Source: Holophagaceae bacterium | Lineage (GTDB): Bacteria > Acidobacteriota > Holophagae > Holophagales > Holophagaceae | DNA: 16,980 nt | Assembly: GCA_003158505.1 (NCBI GenBank) | Contig: PMJK01000053.1 | Coordinates: 1 to 16,980, forward strand | Direction: 5' to 3' | Part shown: positions 14,715 to 16,980 of the stretch, in pieces | How the letters are laid out: every line of letters begins with the position of its first letter | Position numbering within the stretch: the first letter of the stretch is position 1 | Notes under the pieces: generated by a model | Seen by the model: only the letters and a program-made list of their open reading frames with translations | The model's database searches: none | Told to the model about the DNA's origin: nothing | Translations under genes and position numbers: made by a program

Positions 14715-15650
14715 TCAGGTCCGGTGCATCTTCCACCAGGCCTCCCCCTCGGCCACGTCCTTCGCGATCTGATTCCGCAGTTCGTCCACCGAACCGAATT
14801 TCACTTCACCCCGGATGCGATGGAGAAATCGCACTTCCATGCGGGCGCCATAGAGGTCCTCCTCGAAACCTGGCAAGTGGGTCTCCACCGTGAGGCGTTG
14901 GCCATCGAAGGTGGGCTTCTCTCCGACATTCGTCATTCCCAGATGCGAGCCCCCGTGATGGGGCAGCACGGCCTCTGTCACATAGACACCGAAGGCCGGC
15001 AGTTGCTCCTGCTCCCAGGCTAGGTTCGCCGTGGGGAAACCCAGGTGGCGCCCGCGGCGGTCCCCCTCCACCACCACACCGGTCAGGGCATAGGGGTGGC
15101 CCAGCAGTGCTGCTGCGGCCTCCGCATCGCCTCCATCCAGAGCCTCCCGGATTCGCGTGCTGGAAAGACGCCCGCCGTCCGGTGCCCGCAGGGCCAGCGT
15201 ATGCACTTGGCACCCATGGGCCACTCCCCAGTCCTCCAGGGTTTTCACCGTACCGCTTCGGTCCCGGCCGAAACAGAAGGCACGGCCCACATGGAGTTCC
15301 ACGGGCGCCAGGGTGTGCAGGATCCGGTCCAGAAAGTCCTTGGGGCTCAACTCGGAAAAGGCCCGGCTGAAGGGGATCACCCAGGCCAGGTCCATGGCCT
15401 CGGCTTCGAAGGCGGCGAGTCGCTGCTCCAGGGTCATGAGAAGCCTTGGCTTGCGCTGGGGCGCGACCACCAGGGTTGGGTGGGGATCGAAGGTGACCAC
15501 CGCCGCCCGGTGTCCCAGTGCCTTGGCCCGGCCTGAGGCGACCCGCAGCAGTTCCCGATGGCCTGCATGGACGCCATCGAAGGTCCCAAGGGTCACTACG
15601 AAGGGCCCGGAAACCGGGGCAGTTTCAAGGGAATGGCGCCAGACCTCCAT
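14715..15650 (-). CDS. ribF: Bifunctional riboflavin kinase / FAD synthetase RibF
   Basis: Makes FMN and then FAD from riboflavin. 311 residues, the usual length. The N-terminal FAD synthetase (nucleotidyltransferase) domain has GTFDGVHAGH (22-31), TFDPHP (53-58) and the R-L-S-S-T-R-I-R-E-A-L motif (161-171). The C-terminal riboflavin kinase domain has R-H-L-G-F-P-T-A-N-L (201-210), N-V-G-E-K-P-T-F (241-248) and the catalytic Glu E256 in V-E-T-H-L. The ATG at 15650 overlaps the TerC-like gene's TGA as TGATG, so the two are translationally coupled. A much longer upstream in-frame reading that runs antisense-free through the terC region was rejected because it is out of phase with that gene and adds no known domain. 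Confidence 0.96.
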   Translation of the reverse strand: MEVWRHSLETAPVSGPFVVTLGTFDGVHAGHRELLRVASGRAKALGHRAAVVTFDPHPTLVVAPQRKPRLLMTLEQRLAAFEAEAMDLAWVIPFSRAFSELSPKDFLDRILHTLAPVELHVGRAFCFGRDRSGTVKTLEDWGVAHGCQVHTLALRAPDGGRLSSTRIREALDGGDAEAAAALLGHPYALTGVVVEGDRRGRHLGFPTANLAWEQEQLPAFGVYVTEAVLPHHGGSHLGMTNVGEKPTFDGQRLTVETHLPGFEEDLYGARMEVRFLHRIRGEVKFGSVDELRNQIAKDVAEGEAWWKMHRT

Positions 15651-16594
15651 CAGGGTGCTCCGTCCTGCTCGGCGGGCCAAGCCAAGCTGGCGATGACGCT
15701 GCCCGCCAGCACCGCGGCGATGACCAACAAACTGTACTGCACGGGAATGGGTACCCACCGGGCGATGCACATCTTCACGCCCACGAAGGCGAGCACGACG
15801 GCCAATCCGGTCTTCAGGCGGTGGAAGCGGTCCATCATCCTGGCCAACAGGAAGTAGAGGCTGCGCAGACCGAGGATCGCGAAAATATTCGAGGTGTACA
15901 CCACAAAGGGGTCGCGGGTCACGGCTAGCACCGCGGGAATGGAGTCCACGGCAAAGACCAGGTCGGACATCTCGACGGTCAGGAGCACCAGGATCATGGG
16001 CGTGGCGAGCCGTCGTCCCTCGCGCATCACCCACAACCGTTCGTGGCCGCCGGACTCGTCGAAGGGAACAAAGCGACGGAAAGCCTGGACCATGGCGTTC
16101 TGTGTGGGGTCGACCGCCTCTTCCTTCACCAGCAGCATCTTCAGTCCGGTGTAGATGAGGAAGCCGCCAAAGACATACATCATCCATTCGAAGCGGTTCA
16201 GCAGGGCCGTGCCCGCCAGGATCATCGCCGCCCGCATGACCAGCGCGCCCAACACACCCCAGAAGAGCATCCGGTGCTGGTGGCGCAGCTCCACCCGGAA
16301 ACTCTGGAAGACCAGGACGAACACGAAGAGGTTGTCCACACTGAGGGACTTCTCCAGCACATAGCCCGTGAACCACTCCAGGCCCTTTTGTGTACCCTCA
16401 GCCTGGAAGATCAGTCCGTTGAAAACGAGCGCCAGGCCGATCCACACGGCGCTCCAGATGCCTGCCTCTCGCACGGACGGCGCATGGCTGCGACGGTTGA
16501 AGACGCCCAGATCCAGGGCCAACATCAGGAATACGAAGGCGTGAAATCCGGACCAAGCCCACCAGGGAGCGGCTTGGAGTAGGGCGTCGACCAA
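15650..16594 (-). CDS. TerC/Alx family integral membrane protein (TTG start)
   Basis: 314-residue polytopic membrane protein with about eight or nine helices. The two acidic family motifs are E-K-S-L-S-V-D-N-L-F-V-F (81-92) and V-E-M-S-D-L-V-F-A-V-D-S-I-P-A (207-221). Characterised relatives such as Alx/MeeY/YkoY export Mn2+ or help load metal on exported proteins; TerC itself is linked to tellurite resistance. The start is a TTG at 16594 with GGAGG four bases upstream; no ATG or GTG nearer the first helix fits better. No Mn-sensing yybP-ykoY riboswitch was recognised in the 110 bases before it. It overlaps ribF by one base. Confidence 0.9.
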   Translation of the reverse strand: MVDALLQAAPWWAWSGFHAFVFLMLALDLGVFNRRSHAPSVREAGIWSAVWIGLALVFNGLIFQAEGTQKGLEWFTGYVLEKSLSVDNLFVFVLVFQSFRVELRHQHRMLFWGVLGALVMRAAMILAGTALLNRFEWMMYVFGGFLIYTGLKMLLVKEEAVDPTQNAMVQAFRRFVPFDESGGHERLWVMREGRRLATPMILVLLTVEMSDLVFAVDSIPAVLAVTRDPFVVYTSNIFAILGLRSLYFLLARMMDRFHRLKTGLAVVLAFVGVKMCIARWVPIPVQYSLLVIAAVLAGSVIASLAWPAEQDGAP

Positions 16595-16705
16595 GGGTCC
16601 TCCAGAGCCAACAGCTTATCTGGGTTGGGAAGGAGCCTGTAACAGAGTCCAGGGACGCTTGCCGGGACCCGCTCCGGGCTCCCTCGATTTCCCTCGCATC
16701 ACGTC

Positions 16706-16980
16706 CTACTTGACGTTCCTGGCATCACGCTTCTGCCTTATGAACCGCCTGTTCACCGTGTTCTGCCCGTAATGGAGCTGGGCAGGTTCCTTCTTCGTGA
16801 CCTTGGCTTGGGCTTGGGCATTGGCGACGCTCTTGTTGATATTTGGCTGCTGCCGCTGGGCACGGTTCTCCTCCTTCTGTACTCGCCCCCAGCTGGTCGG
16901 TGCTCCAGGCTGGGGCATCTGGGCAAAAAGGGAGGCGCCAGCGAGGAAGGATCCAAAGAGTGCAACAGAGAAATGGCGAG
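16706..16980 (-). CDS. Small exported basic protein, start beyond window edge
   Basis: Not recognised. The open frame continues from the stop (16706-16708) to the right edge without interruption, giving about 90 visible residues. The visible N-terminal portion (RHFSVALFGSFLAGASLFAQ) is a signal peptide core, with likely cleavage after F-A-Q or nearby, so the true start must lie just outside the window. An internal Met (codon at 16916-16918) falls right after that segment and is not the start. The mature part of about 70 residues is Gln-, Asn-, Lys- and Arg-rich (N-I-N-K-S-V-A-N-A-Q-A-Q-A-K-V-T-K-K, then V-N-R-R-F-I-R-Q-K-R-D-A-R). It is polar, probably flexible and exported. Confidence 0.7.
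   Translation of the reverse strand, partial: RHFSVALFGSFLAGASLFAQMPQPGAPTSWGRVQKEENRAQRQQPNINKSVANAQAQAKVTKKEPAQLHYGQNTVNRRFIRQKRDARNVK

Noticed and set aside
14715..16376. A 553-codon reading of ribF with a long N-terminal extension
   Set aside because: The extension reads through the TerC-like gene out of phase and has no recognisable domain. RibF starts at 15650, just before GTFDGVHAGH and coupled by TGATG.
16595..16705. A yybP-ykoY Mn2+ riboswitch before the TerC/Alx-like gene
   Set aside because: Known alx-type genes may carry one, so I looked. The 110 bases lack the conserved yybP-ykoY core, and only a GC-rich hairpin at 16664-16683 without a T-tract is visible.

Overview
The window is high-GC bacterial chromosome with dense, short-spaced genes. 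The organism is most likely an Acidobacteriota of the Geothrix/Holophaga type. That placement is an inference from composition, the DnaK sequence, an MglA-type GTPase and the house-keeping gene order; no rRNA is present to confirm it. No phage, transposase, CRISPR array, tRNA or rRNA was found.

Layout. (1) 1-1106, minus: the 5' two thirds of dnaK, with a good promoter just upstream, divergent from a small yacG-like zinc protein gene. (2) 1454-3177, minus: a two-gene unit of an ArnC-like undecaprenyl-phosphate glycosyltransferase and a Tam-like trans-aconitate methyltransferase. (3) 3231-3950, plus: an orphan OmpR/PhoB-type response regulator, closed by a perfect bidirectional terminator shared with a convergent gene for a secreted protein of unknown function (3996-5129). 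(4) 5187-7571, minus: a 794-residue fusion of an MglA/Ras-like GTPase, a coiled coil, a PAS domain, a histidine kinase and a receiver. (5) 7572-7908: a leader in which the first codons of uppS are repeated twice upstream of the real gene, each repeat followed by a conserved hairpin and forming a short ORF. (6) 7909-11777, plus: uppS-cdsA-dxr-rseP, an overlapping envelope and isoprenoid operon. (7) 11909-12445, plus: a glutathione peroxidase with two plausible starts (exported or cytosolic). (8) 12464-12564: a 101-bp imperfect palindrome. (9) 12565-13251, minus: a MarC-family membrane protein, divergent from a hexapeptide-repeat acyltransferase (13281-13895). (10) 14063-14671, plus: two small genes of unknown function, one exported. 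(11) 14715-16594, minus: a TerC/Alx-type membrane protein gene overlapping ribF. (12) 16706 to the right edge, minus: an exported basic protein whose start lies outside the window.

How the parts fit. UppS, CdsA, Dxr and RseP supply the C55 lipid carrier, CDP-diacylglycerol, MEP-pathway isoprenoid precursors and envelope proteolysis. The ArnC-like transferase would use the same undecaprenyl phosphate carrier that UppS makes. The fusion kinase is transcribed divergently from this operon and could connect GTPase-type polarity or motility control to phosphotransfer. The two signals that stand out beyond normal house-keeping content are the MglA-kinase-receiver fusion and the repeated uppS start region.
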